A DNA stretch of 64,000 nt, taken from positions 264,997 through 328,996 of the forward strand of contig OW569393.1 of NCBI GenBank assembly GCA_937625935.1, written 5' to 3'. The stretch comes from Tetramitus jugosus. Its lineage: Eukaryota > Heterolobosea > Eutetramitea > Acrasida > Vahlkampfiidae. The notes beneath the pieces are model-generated. The model was not told the DNA's origin. It did no database searches and saw only the letters and a program-made list of their open reading frames with translations. Shown here in pieces: positions 1 through 10,268 of the stretch. Each line of letters starts with the position of its first letter. Position 1 is the stretch's first letter. A program made the translations under genes and the position numbers.

Positions 1-896
1 TTTTGTGCTGACTTTCTTTATCTTCATATCTATAACAAACACCACTCTGCGGAAACATGACAGCACTTTCCGCATTCTTAGGTGTCATTAATTGCAAGTA
101 CTTCAATGACAACATTTGGTTGATTTTGGTTCCTCTTCCTGTCCATAGTGTGTGCAATGTTTGGATTGTTTTGTTGTTTTGTTTCAGACACCGTGGTTGA
201 CTCTCTGTTTCAACAAATAATTCAATCTACTGGTTGATGGTTACTATGTCTTGGTGAAAAGCATGTCCATGTCAAATGTCTCGACAAAAACATATGTCTT
301 TATATGTCTATGTTTTCCGCTTATGTCTCAAACTCCCAAAATGTCCATGTGGTTGTATGTTACTCTTCACCAAGACACAAGCTACAGTCCAAATTTTATT
401 TTGGTATTGTCGCCCATGGATGTTGTTCCATCGAAGAAGAGAGTCCTTGTGCAGTTTTCCATAATTTGATCGTGTTTTCTATTTAGCTCCTAGCTCGTTC
501 GTTCTGGATAAAATTCTTAATGCGTTTGTTGATGTCAATTCCGTCGCATTAGAGTGTTCAAAAACTGAATGAACGCGTATAAATTGTTATCATGCTTTAT
601 ATCGATTACCAAGCAATCCACCAGTGATATTAAGTAGCTATGGAAGAAATACTGAGTTTGGACCCATGTGTTGGTATAATCTGTAACCACAAATATCTGA
701 AGGAATGAAAATAACTAGTAGGAAACAGTCATGCTCTTGATTTGTTGTTTATCATCATCATAATTCTTTTTGCCCAAGTTTTCCTTCAGCCATCCGCTGG
801 GGAATAACCAGAGGTCCACCATATACTATTTAAATTTATTCAAAACAGGCAGGGAGGGGGTCAGAGGTGAATATAATATCTGGACGCTCCCCTATT
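1..896. other. gene-free stretch
   Basis: I see no supported gene here. Short open frames near 251-486 overlap one another in all three forward frames, which is what chance frames look like. They have no recognisable protein motif. The sequence is AT-rich with no long repeat. Confidence 0.5.
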
Positions 897-1275
897 AGGA
901 ACTAAGAAGAAGACAGGAAGCAAGCGGAAGCAGTTAGATCCGACTGATGAGTCAGAAGAAGAAAAACCACAGAGGAGACTCTCTAGATCAGGTAGACAGC
1001 AGAAGAAGGAAGATGAACAACAAGAACTGTTCGTATTAAATCTGATGATGATTTAGATGATGGTATTAGATCCGATAAAGCTTTTCAGGATAAGATACGT
1101 AAGACAAAGCAGATAAGATCACTAGATTTTATCAATTCCAGCAGGTGCAGGTAACTACGTTATATGGTATCAGATATTCTGATGATGATGATATATCTAT
1201 CTCGAAACCAGGATCAGAAGAAGAAAACTACACACAGCGAGCAGTTCAGAAGGACACTTATCAGAAAAGCATCTG
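897..1275 (+). pseudogene. decayed charged low-complexity coding relic
   Basis: The forward strand keeps stretches of Lys/Arg/Glu/Asp/Ser-rich coding-like sequence without a start codon. A first open stretch (about 899-1060) is rich in KKK, EEE and RRLSRSGRQQKK-type residues. The coding character then continues in another frame (SDDDLDD, then DKIRKTKQIRS) and reappears near 1165-1275 as SDDDDISIS. Stops and frame changes separate the pieces. This looks like a disordered charged protein region that has lost its frame. I cannot name the parent gene, and the nearest intact genes do not match it. Confidence 0.35.
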
Positions 1276-1318
1276 AGTGATGATGAATCAATACAGGAAA
1301 CATCTATAAATTACGAGT

Positions 1319-3412
1319 TTATTTTCTGAGTGCGGAGGAGCAAAAAGTCTGTTCATTATCTTCGGTCTTTTTGATTGTTGTCTCAACAAGACATTTCTTT
1401 TGAACTCTGTTGTCAACGACACAAATAAGACCTGGTCTTTTGACAAAAGTGACAATAAATTCTGCATCACATGTGGCATCTTCATGCTTTTCAGGATTAA
1501 ATTGTTCCTTGTTCACTCTTGGAGCAATGACATCCAGTCTTGGTTCACAAACAAGGAGTTCAGCAGCCAAATCAATTGATACACGAGCACATTCATCAAT
1601 ATTTTTCTTGGTCTCATCATCATTCAAATCAACCAACTCTTTGAATTGAGACTTGATAATCTCACAAATATTGTCATGAACAATACGATACAACTCCTTC
1701 TGTAATGTATCTCTTTCATCCTTTGTTCCCTCCTTTCCAGTCAAAATCTTGGCTGTTTTCAATTCATTACACTTTGGTTTCTTCTTCTTGTGGATTGATC
1801 TCCAAAATCCTTCTCCAAACAGAGATTCAACCAACTTTTGTTGACATTTTCTTTTGGCCTTCTTGAATTCTCCTTCATCTGATCCACTCTTATCAGACTT
1901 ATATGACATACAACTCAACAATTCACTCAATGTGTCCGTAGCATCGTCAAATGTCTTTGAAGCTCCTGCAATTTTGATCGCACCTGTGTCTGCATTATTG
2001 GCCAAGGAACTATCATTTCTGGCCTTTTCATTGATCAAGAGTTGTTTTCCATCAGCAATTTCTTGTTCTTTTTTCACGATCAATTCGTTCAATACTTCGA
2101 TTTGTTGCAGGTAGTTTGTCTTTGACTCCTTCAATTCGTTATCAATTTTGGTAATCTTTGAGTTGAGTTGGGAAATTATATCCTTTTGATTGCTGATCTC
2201 ATATTCCTTACGTTTCACTTCTTCTTTACCTGTCTTGACTTCATTCTTGAGATGAAAGATATCATTCTTTTGCTTTGTAATCTCTTGATTCAATTTCTTC
2301 ACTTCATCTTCCTTGGTCTTCAACTTTCTTTCAATTTCGTCCAGTTTTTTTTTGCATTCATCATCTTTCTTCTTCATATCCGATTGATGCTTTTTGATGG
2401 TATCTGTATGGTTACGGATCTCTGTATTCTTCTTTTCAATGGATTCTCTGAGCTCTTTCACTTGATTTTGCAATTGTTTGATTTTGTCATCGAGACCGCT
2501 CTTGAGTATGTTAACGAAATCAGGATTAATTTGGCAGACCAACAATTTTTCTTCCAAAGATTCAGCTGTTTCAGTCAATTCCTTGATTAGAAGATCTTTC
2601 TTGTCTATCTGCTTCTCAAGTGTTTGGACACTCTCTGAGAGTTTCTTGTTGTGCTCTTCTAGCTTGGCCTGCTTTGATGTTTGCATTGATAATTCTCTAC
2701 GCAAACGGGTACATTCTTGTTGCGCTTGGCTTTTTTCCTTCTCCAGAATCATGTTTTGGTCCCCTTGCTGGATCTTTTCTTTCTCAAGGTTTGACTTTTG
2801 GTTTGAAATTTTAAGCAGTTGGGTTTCAAGTGTTTCGACACTCTCTGAGAGTTTCTTGTTTTGGTCTTCTAGCTTGGCCTGCATTGATGTTTGCATTGAT
2901 AATTCACTACGCAAACGGGCACATTCTTGTTGGGCTTGGCTTTTTTCGCTCTCCAGAATTATGTTGTTTTCTTGCAGAAGCTTCTGATTTTCAGTCATAG
3001 TTTGTAAAGATTCTTGGAATGGTTGGTTTCCTTCGAATCCTTGAACGTTCCACTGGGGTTGGAAAGAGGGATTGGGTGATCCATAATTATTTGCTCCAGT
3101 TTGAGTTTGATGATGATTTGGATAAGTCTGAGGGTTTGTATTTTGTGAAAAATGACCTTGTTGATAACTCACATTCATGTTCTGAACAGGTGATGAGACA
3201 TGTTGGAGTTGTTGCTGGCTCGTCATCGGAAACGCGGATACAAAAGGATTGGGTGTTCCATAATTATTGGCTCCACTTTGAGGTTGATGATGATCCAGAT
3301 AAGGCTGAGGGTTTTGTGAACAATTGCTTTGTTGATAATTCACATTCTGAAGAGGTGGTGAGACCTGTTGGTTACTTCTGAAGTTACTTGCGACTGGATT
3401 TTGACTGTGCAT
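1319..3412 (-). CDS. large coiled-coil protein, paralogous family with conserved C-terminal domain
   Basis: The product is 697 residues. The N-terminal 120 or so are rich in Gln, Asn, Pro and Tyr, with two similar copies of a segment (NYQQSNCSQN and SYQQGHFSQN types). Residues about 130-480 are heptad-rich coiled coil, including a repeated QAQQECxRLRxELSMQTS block. The last 190 or so residues form a compact domain shared with the genes at 8383 and 10269, with the signatures LAAELLVCEPRLDVIAP, FNPEKHEDAT, VKRPGLICV and DNRV. The C-terminal half is nearly identical to the gene at 10269. In outline the domain resembles the C-terminal domain of mitochondria-eating protein (MIEAP/SPATA18) or the GrpE beta domain (F-x-P-x-x-H-E followed by R-P-G and R-V). 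I cannot decide this by eye. Function is unknown. The ATG at 3412 is the first in frame. Confidence 0.8.
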   Translation of the reverse strand: MHSQNPVASNFRSNQQVSPPLQNVNYQQSNCSQNPQPYLDHHQPQSGANNYGTPNPFVSAFPMTSQQQLQHVSSPVQNMNVSYQQGHFSQNTNPQTYPNHHQTQTGANNYGSPNPSFQPQWNVQGFEGNQPFQESLQTMTENQKLLQENNIILESEKSQAQQECARLRSELSMQTSMQAKLEDQNKKLSESVETLETQLLKISNQKSNLEKEKIQQGDQNMILEKEKSQAQQECTRLRRELSMQTSKQAKLEEHNKKLSESVQTLEKQIDKKDLLIKELTETAESLEEKLLVCQINPDFVNILKSGLDDKIKQLQNQVKELRESIEKKNTEIRNHTDTIKKHQSDMKKKDDECKKKLDEIERKLKTKEDEVKKLNQEITKQKNDIFHLKNEVKTGKEEVKRKEYEISNQKDIISQLNSKITKIDNELKESKTNYLQQIEVLNELIVKKEQEIADGKQLLINEKARNDSSLANNADTGAIKIAGASKTFDDATDTLSELLSCMSYKSDKSGSDEGEFKKAKRKCQQKLVESLFGEGFWRSIHKKKKPKCNELKTAKILTGKEGTKDERDTLQKELYRIVHDNICEIIKSQFKELVDLNDDETKKNIDECARVSIDLAAELLVCEPRLDVIAPRVNKEQFNPEKHEDATCDAEFIVTFVKRPGLICVVDNRVQKKCLVETTIKKTEDNEQTFCSSALRK
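1369..2176 (-). repeat. inverted duplicate, left copy (partner 10418-11225)
   Basis: The minus-strand sequence here is nearly identical to the plus strand at about 10418-11225, with long runs that are base-for-base the same. It covers the end of the coiled coil and the whole C-terminal domain of two paralogs. The ends are approximate. Confidence 0.8.
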
Positions 3413-3699
3413 TACTTGTTGGTTAGTTTTTGATAAACGTCAGTTGTTCTTGTCTTTTTTTTGGAGGCGGTTGGCATGTTGAAGTTCAACGGAAATGATC
3501 TTTTTACAACAATTGTAAAGTTGGAGAACTTGCTGTCAATCGGCCATCGATGCTCCGCAGGAATTTTTCAAGAAGTTCTTGTAGAAAAAAAATGGTCCAA
3601 CGTGCTGACGCAAAAACCTGCCTTTGAGGCAATTCGATATCCTTATCCAACTCCTTCATATCATCCACAACTGTGTCATGTTGAAACTGTCAGACGACT

Positions 3700-4485
3700 T
3701 CAATGGAGACAAATCAAGAAGGAGAATGACCAATACTTATGGCAATTAGTTTCTTGCTCAACAGACACATCCGTGCGTCTATCAATTAACCTCTCTAATA
3801 AATTGTTTGCGTCGTTGTTGATCAATTTCAAGTAGCTCGAATAATCATCATTAGCCTCTATTTCCCGCTTATCCTGATCATATGCTCTGCCTCTGTTGCG
3901 ATACGATAGTGAGTCCACAAAATATTAATTGCCTCTTGTTGTCGTCCTTTCTATCAGTACACAAAAATCAGCAATCGATTCAGAGTACTTGTCCGACATC
4001 AATAGATAAAGATTTGCACGATGTTCCACATAAAACAACATGTCTCTCAAATTTATCATCTCTGCTTGTTTGTAATAAGAGTAGGGAGATCATTCAATGC
4101 CAAATCATAATTCTTGAGTTGTTGATTGGGCTTGTGACCGGTAAAAGATTGCACTTTGAAACATGGGATCCAATTTGATTGCTCGACTCAAATAATCCAC
4201 AGATTCCTCGTATTGATACTCTGAATAGTACGCTTGGCCCCGCAAGCAATTATACATCCACACAATTAGTCCCAACCATTGCTGCTTTTCTTGTTTCTGC
4301 TGCTGCTGCTGCTGTTCTCGTTGTTGTTCATACATCATCGTCATCATCAATTCTTTCAAAGTGTCAAACCATTTCTCAATCCTTACTCGATCAACTGTCG
4401 TATCACTCACCATAGTCGTATCATCATTTGCATTCATTGTTGTTCCTGCTGTTGTTGTTGCAAGTTTCTCCAAATGGGCTCTCAT
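3700..4485 (-). pseudogene. TPR-protein relic
   Basis: The minus strand encodes TPR-like helices in several frames. 4105-4485 gives YYSEYQYEESVDYLSRAIKL after a Gln-rich stretch. The next helix (NYDLALNDL) is in a different frame just downstream. Another piece near 3960-4080 reads HRANLYLLMSDKYSESIADF. A last one at 3700-3918 reads SLSYRNRGRAYD. Each frame is closed by a stop, and I found no good GT-AG pairs joining them, so at least two frameshifts are needed. It is probably a decayed tetratricopeptide gene. It is not one of the TPR genes at 30-38 kb, which have different sequence. Confidence 0.5.
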
Positions 4486-5113
4486 GTCCGCGATGATTTC
4501 ATCTTGACACTCTGAATCAATGGATGGATACCACCATGATTATTGCTATTGTTGAACAAAATTTGTTCATCTTGTTCTTCATTTTGTTGAATGAGCACCA
4601 CAATCTCAAAATGCTCATGAATTTGTCATGATTTGTTTCATCATTGGTGTCAGAGGCAGCAGCAGTCACAACTATATCCACCAATTTTTTCCAATAGTGT
4701 TCAGTGTTTGCATTCATTGTTTTGTTGTTGTGTGGAGCCAAGCTGCTGTTTTGTGTGAAATTTATCTCCTTGAAAACAAAAATTCCGGCTGCGAGTAACA
4801 CAGTGTTGTATGGTGGGATGCATGGATGGTTATCATGCATCGGTTCTTGTAGTGAGATCATCAAAGGTCGATCCTGCTTCATACTCGTACTCGAATCGTT
4901 TCACCAATGGAGGGCCTACCTCTGGTGATTCATGATGGTGGTAGTCATACTGATTGGACTGCTGCATTACGATATCGTTCGTAGCTCCTGATGTTTTCAG
5001 GTTCTCATGTCTGTTGATTCTTCGATTTCACTATGGATTATCAAGTTACTTGCTGATAAAGTGGACTTGTCTGTAGGAACGTTTGTTGAGAGAGAGTTGG
5101 GTTTCTCTGTCGT
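4486..5113. other. unassigned stretch with no supported gene
   Basis: The minus strand has one open frame at 4517-4882 (about 120 codons) that contains YNTVLLAAGIFVFKEI and HYWKKLVDIVV. It may be the upstream part of the neighbouring TPR relic, but I recognise no domain and see no splice sites that join the two. Nothing else is visible. Confidence 0.3.
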
Positions 5114-5806
5114 TTGCTAATCAACTCGGATCTCGTCATCATCGTTGATGCGGACGACATGGATGAAATGTATGATCTCAAGGGCAGTATACTAGGCAGA
5201 CAGGCACGAGACGGAGAAACAACTCTCATGGACCAGGATCTCATCAATCAGAATCGATTCTTTCATATGGGACTTCAAAAGAAGCAACTGGTGATGCTTC
5301 AGTTGAAGAATGATTGTTCTTTTCTAGAGTCGCACAAACTCAGGGATTACTCGCTGTTGGTTGGTGTGTTGAAGGCATCGTAAATTGGCATTGCATGTCC
5401 CTCAACTCTCTTCGCAACAAACACCACAACAACAACAGCACTCTTCGTGGTTTTCCTTTTGGTTATTCCACTTCGACCTTTGGAACTTATCAAGACTCTC
5501 TTTGAAAGTATTGACTTCTAAATCCTCAAAATCATCAAAGTTTTCTGACCGGTTCAGTCCTTTCAAAAGTATTGACTCTCAGAGAGTAAAACAAAAGATT
5601 GCAGTAGTAGTAATGTAGGCACTATTGATGGTTCTACTATCGGTTCGATTGTAGGTGCTAGTGTTGGTGCTAGTGTAGAATTGTCGGCTCTGCACTTTAT
5701 CTTGACCAGTTCTCAGTGCGTCCTCTTGAAAAATTCTTTCAACTGTGAGCAGACGAGATGGATAGAGCGTTATGTGACAGATACGATCGCTTTTCCTAAC
5801 AAGTAA
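5114..5806 (+). pseudogene. phosphatidylinositol-phosphate kinase (PIPK) catalytic-domain relic
   Basis: The open frame at 5114-5383 carries signature blocks of the PIP kinase fold. These are MYDLKGSILGRQ (family DLKGS motif) and, about 50 residues on, SFLESHKLRDYSLLVGV (family FL...DYSLLVG). The spacing between them fits PIP4K/PIP5K proteins. Everything else of a roughly 300-residue kinase domain is missing: no upstream nucleotide-binding glycine loop or Lys is visible, and the frame stops right after DYSLLVGVLKAS. A further open frame without ATG (about 5571-5806) may be a downstream piece. I call it a relic, not a gene, because only the central part of the domain remains. Confidence 0.6.
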
Positions 5807-7689
5807 CGTATCTTCGTCATCTGCTTTCGTATTTTATGTAGCTGTTGCAGCGTCGATTCGAAGAGAGAGACTTCTTTGGCAAACTCTGAAGTATTCATAT
5901 CAATTTGACACTCAATTCTAGTTTGAGTAAACAATTTGTCTCATATCTCTTGTCGATGTCTTCAAATTTGAGTGCAATGATGGTGGGTTGAATACACTGT
6001 CTCATAATCAACGTATGAGTGCTACCTGCGTCGCTCATAACACTCATCCTGAACTCTCACTTTCCTTGTCCGGGAAATCAGACATACCATATCTCGTTGA
6101 CTGCAACTTCTTCTTCATCTTTTCCTGACTGACCTGCAATTCTGGATCAATCCTATTTGTAGTAACTTGGGTTTTTGGTTTGGGCTAGTTCCAAAATTTT
6201 CCAACATGGTCTTCCTTCGAAATACTTCTGGGCAATAACGATCCAACTGTTGCGATCTACTTAGTAGTTGTTCCAATATTCGATTGACTTTGAATTGAGA
6301 TCCTCTGTAGCGAGAAATGAGGTGACACAAGGAAACTGTGTGCATGATACATTTCCGTGTGGCATTGGAAATAGTCCAGAAGTTCAATTTGTGTGAGAAT
6401 CAAAGACTCTCATATTCTCAACGAGACAAGACGATTTGCAAGTTGGAAACATTGGAATTTATCGATATGGCGATCGCGGACATAGTACATCTTTCCTAAC
6501 AATTGATTCATAGAGTGCGGGAGAGCTGGATAGGATTTGAAGAAGTGTCTGTGCAGACATATTCGCTAGTTGATTCATCAGTTGGTACAATCTCTTCATC
6601 ATTCTCAGGTTCGATTGTGTAGCGGTATGTTCGGTCAATATTCGTATCGACGCAAACGATATGTTTTACTTAGGCACCCATGCATGAGTTGTCGCGTGAG
6701 AGAATGAAGGCGAGAGACTCGAGTACTCAATTCCAGTACGAGCATTCATTCAAGATGGGTGGCATTGGATTCCTAGAATTGAAGAGAGAGTATCAATCAT
6801 GAAGTAAATCCAGTAGATGTATCATCATCCAGAAGTCAACAATATGATGATATTTTTATGGCTAAATCAACAACAATCGATCAAAACATTTATCAAAGAA
6901 TTCTTGCATTGTGTACAAAACAAAGGGTGTACCTAATTTTCCGTATCGTGTCCCTATATGTATTTCAACACGTTTATGTGGAACATTCAATGATCACGAT
7001 GAAATTGGGTTGTTAAGGAACTTTACGATAAATACGGGGTAGTAAAGAAAGGGGGAAGAAAGACCATAGATCCAAGGTGTTCACGAGAATTATCGAACAA
7101 CAAGCGGTTATGTGTTGGGTAGAAGAGCCGTAAGCGATGTGGAGCAACTGATTGATGAACAACGAACCGCTCAATTCCCAGTGTTTTACTCATCATGGTG
7201 TTGACCATCATTTTGTTGTGCATTTTGCGGCTCATTCTTGTCATTTTCTTGTTTATCATTCTGCTGCTAACTCTGTTTTTCTGCTGTCAATGAAATATGA
7301 TTGTCCCAGGCAGCTCTCCTCGTTCTATCAACCTTCTTACTTTAATTGGAAAGAAGAAAAATAGGAAGTCATGTCACACCTTTTTAGACTCAAGTTCAGG
7401 ACTCTGAGTTGTTGGATTACCCACATATCATCCAGGAGTAGTACAAAGAGGACATAACGATTAAGAGATATTGTACTGAAATTTCGAATCTGACGTGATC
7501 TAAGAACAAGAGAAAAGCTTTCAAAGAAGAGAATTTTCAGTTGTGTCGATCGAAGGGGATGAAGAATAAGCAACTGAATTGTAACATTTAAGACAAAACC
7601 TTTTCAACAAGGTAATTCAAAAAAGTAACACTATACCTCACTTCTCTGAACATTCTGTTGTTCATTTCGACGAATTCTTCTTCTTTTTC
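5807..7689. other. gene-free stretch
   Basis: I find no supported gene. Frames of 60-90 codons occur on both strands (for example 6115-6387 minus and 7023-7259 minus) without motifs, repeats or splice structure. About 6920-7045 plus keeps one open stretch without ATG that may be a relic. I cannot assign it. Confidence 0.4.
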
Positions 7690-7900
7690 GGCATCTTCTC
7701 ACCATTTCTTAACATGATTGCATCTCATTCTGCATCTCATTTAATTTGTTGCAGGTGCTCTGTCTCTTCATCTTGTTGTTGCTCAATCTGCTATCCTTTT
7801 TGTGCCTCAATCCGCTGAGATTGTTGTTGTTCATTATGCAGTTCCTTCTGCAGATCATTTCGTTGCCCAGCTCAATTCTTTCTGATCGTTAGCATCTTCT
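7690..7900 (-). pseudogene. coiled-coil coding relic
   Basis: Read on the minus strand, this segment gives Glu/Gln/Lys-rich heptad-like sequence (LQKELHNEQQQSQRIEAQK, then QIEQQQDEETEHLQQIK, then EDAEKEEEFVEMNNRMFREV). Two or more in-frame stops and at least one frame change interrupt it. It resembles the coiled coils of the neighbouring family members in composition only. No intact reading frame remains. Confidence 0.4.
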
Positions 7901-8382
7901 ACGTCGTTTGTCACACAGGGACAATCGCCAGAGCAACGAACAAAAACATCAGCGAATTGTTGGATTCAAAAGCACCAGATTTTTGTAGAATAGGATGAAC
8001 CTGTAGTTCTTGCGCAAATTTCTTCAATAATATCCACCTTCTTCAAGTAATTTGACTTCTAAATAATAGTAATAGTATTTGAATCAGAATCAAAGCATGA
8101 ACTGCTGAAACTGCTCGACGAAGAATGGCTTACTCAGGGAGTGTTTCACCTGCTCATCTTGAAACGAATGATCCTCATTGCTGGCATGGAATTATTCTCG
8201 GATTTGGTTGAGTATCTTCGCTCATGCAGCCAATCCAATCAAGCTTCAGATTGAATTTTCCTTTGGGTGGGCCCTATTCAATGAAGCTTCAATGATTCTT
8301 ACAAAAAAATCTCAAGAGTCGATATGACGGTTGAAGGACACAAAACTGTTGAAAAAAAAGTAAACAAGTCAATCAACAAATA
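7901..8382. other. gene-free stretch upstream of the 8383 gene
   Basis: No coding signal is visible on either strand. The last 60 bases before the 8383 ATG are A-rich, as is common for 5' leaders in this window. Confidence 0.4.
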
Positions 8383-9723
8383 ATGGGTAACTTTTTTTCT
8401 CAAAGTGAAGATGCAGTGACCAATTTCAATGATTTTGAAACTCTTCTCGACCAGCTTGGTGAAAAAAATTCCACTTCTTGCAGAGTTGATAGGACTCTCC
8501 TTCAAAATCTAATCAACAGATATTTGAATGAAAAGGTAGCCATCCAACAAAACTGCTTTCAAAAAATCAGAGAATTTGAATCAAAGATTAAACAACAGGA
8601 GGGTACAAATTTACAAATTCAACAATTAATGAATGAAAAGTCACAAGCTAATCAACTCTTGGCGAACGCCAAGACCCAATTCCAAGAGATGATGAATGAC
8701 AAAAACACTTTGTTGAAGGAGATTACGAAAGTAAGTAATGAGAAAGACTTTTATAGGAGAGAGAGTGATGAAAGACAACAAAAATTGAACCAAGCAGAGA
8801 AAAAATTGGAATCCATCAAACTCCAACATGAAGTAGATAAACAGAAAATTCAAGATTTTTTGAAACAGAAACAAGAATTTTGTGATAACTTGACAAGAGA
8901 AAAGAACCAACTGCATGAACAGAATGAATATCTCATTCAATCATTGCAAAATTCCAACCGTGCAAAAGAAACACTCTCCAATGAATGTGAAAAATTGAGT
9001 GAGACTGTTGGGGAGCTGAAGAAAACAATTGCTGACAAGAGTCAAGAGTTGATTGGTGTCATGGCTGACATGGACAGTTCCATCTTTTCAAGCAGTGACA
9101 GTGATGATGGCAAGATTAGACCTCAAATTGTTCACAAGCAATTCGACACATTGATGGACATTATTCATGAACTTCAATTGGATATCAAGTCGAATTGTGA
9201 TTCTAGTACTGAAGACTATAGTAAACGAATGAGCAATGTTTACAAGAAAATTCTTGAATCATTGTTTGATCCTGGATTGTGGAAGATATTGAAGAAGCCA
9301 ATGGAATCCAAGAGATTGTTGAAGCAATCAATGTGCTTGGTTTTGACTGGAAAACAAGAAAATGAGAAGGGAATGAACAAAGAATTATTGAAGAACTTCC
9401 TTTTGCCACCTATTGAATCCCATCTGAAGAAAGTCATTGAAAAGGAAGTAGGCCAAGATTTGTCAAACGAATCCACAAGCAAGTTGATCAAAAAATCTGC
9501 TGAGAATGCACTGTTTCTTGCTGCACAACTCGTTGTTTCGAAACCAACAATGGGAATTATTGCACCAAAGAAAGGCAGTGACTTCAACCCAGACAAGCAC
9601 GAAGATGCAACGTGTGAAACAAAGATGGTTGTGACATCAATCAAGAGACCTGGGTTGATTTGTGTGAGAGACAACAGAGTATTTGCCAAAGCATCTGTTG
9701 AAACAGAAACCAAAGATGCTTGA
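8383..9723 (+). CDS. coiled-coil protein with conserved C-terminal domain and predicted N-myristoylation
   Basis: The product is 446 residues and a diverged paralog of the genes at 1319 and 10269. It begins MGNFFSQS. Gly at position 2 and Ser at position 6 fit an N-myristoylation signal, so membrane attachment is likely. Residues about 45-225 are coiled coil (repeated ELNQAEKKLESI, NEYLIQSLQNS-type heptads). Residues about 235-440 are the family domain: ESLFDPGLWKILKK, LAAQLVVSKPTMGIIAP, FNPDKHEDAT, IKRPGLICV and DNRV. The duplicate pair at 1319 and 10269 lacks the MGxxxS start. Function is unknown. As with its paralogs, the domain layout (coiled coil, then an F-N-P-x-K-H-E domain) is reminiscent of MIEAP, but this is a guess. 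Confidence 0.82.
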   Translation: MGNFFSQSEDAVTNFNDFETLLDQLGEKNSTSCRVDRTLLQNLINRYLNEKVAIQQNCFQKIREFESKIKQQEGTNLQIQQLMNEKSQANQLLANAKTQFQEMMNDKNTLLKEITKVSNEKDFYRRESDERQQKLNQAEKKLESIKLQHEVDKQKIQDFLKQKQEFCDNLTREKNQLHEQNEYLIQSLQNSNRAKETLSNECEKLSETVGELKKTIADKSQELIGVMADMDSSIFSSSDSDDGKIRPQIVHKQFDTLMDIIHELQLDIKSNCDSSTEDYSKRMSNVYKKILESLFDPGLWKILKKPMESKRLLKQSMCLVLTGKQENEKGMNKELLKNFLLPPIESHLKKVIEKEVGQDLSNESTSKLIKKSAENALFLAAQLVVSKPTMGIIAPKKGSDFNPDKHEDATCETKMVVTSIKRPGLICVRDNRVFAKASVETETKDA

Positions 9724-10268
9724 AGAGCGCCGCTGCACTATTAACCCGAAATCGAAGTATCGAATATTGTTGTATCTAATATAGTATGGAGTGTTTGAAA
9801 CGCATCACTGAACATCGCTGAAGGTTTACTTAAACCTATCGTTTCATAACTTGCTAGCCAAAAAATAAAAAATTTGATGTTTCGTGATTGTTGTGGTGTT
9901 TCTTTTCGTTGGGACTGCCGTGTTGAAGGTTGTGCTCCAATCTGCACAGAACTCGATTCCTTGAGTGTTTTGGAGAGGATCACTTTGGAATATTCCAAAT
10001 CTCACTTTTACAGATCAATAGAGACACAGACAAGTTGACCCTGGAAATGAGACAATAAATGTCTGGGAGTCATAACTCAAAATTGGGATGGTGAAATTGG
10101 ACGATACGTAAATGCACCAACGTTCCTTTGGCCAAAAAATATCAGGAGATTTTTCGGACAATTTATTTCAAGAAAACTGTCTTTCTCAGAGAAAGGAACG
10201 AACCTTGAAGTGCACAATTTTTTTAGAAACAAAAAAGAAACCGATTTGAAGGAATAAAAATTTGTACA
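9724..10268. other. intergenic stretch
   Basis: This lies between two tandem family members. No gene is visible. The longest frame (9741-9998 minus) has no motif or homology to its neighbours. Confidence 0.45.

Noticed and set aside
251..486. Three overlapping short frames at the left edge
   Set aside because: They overlap in all frames, have no motif and no splice context.
2168..2987. Plus-strand frames opposite the coiled-coil gene
   Set aside because: They are shadows of heptad-rich coding sequence and share no motif with known proteins.
3461..3835. 124-codon plus-strand frame
   Set aside because: Its 3' part overlaps the TPR relic on the other strand, and no domain or splice site supports it.
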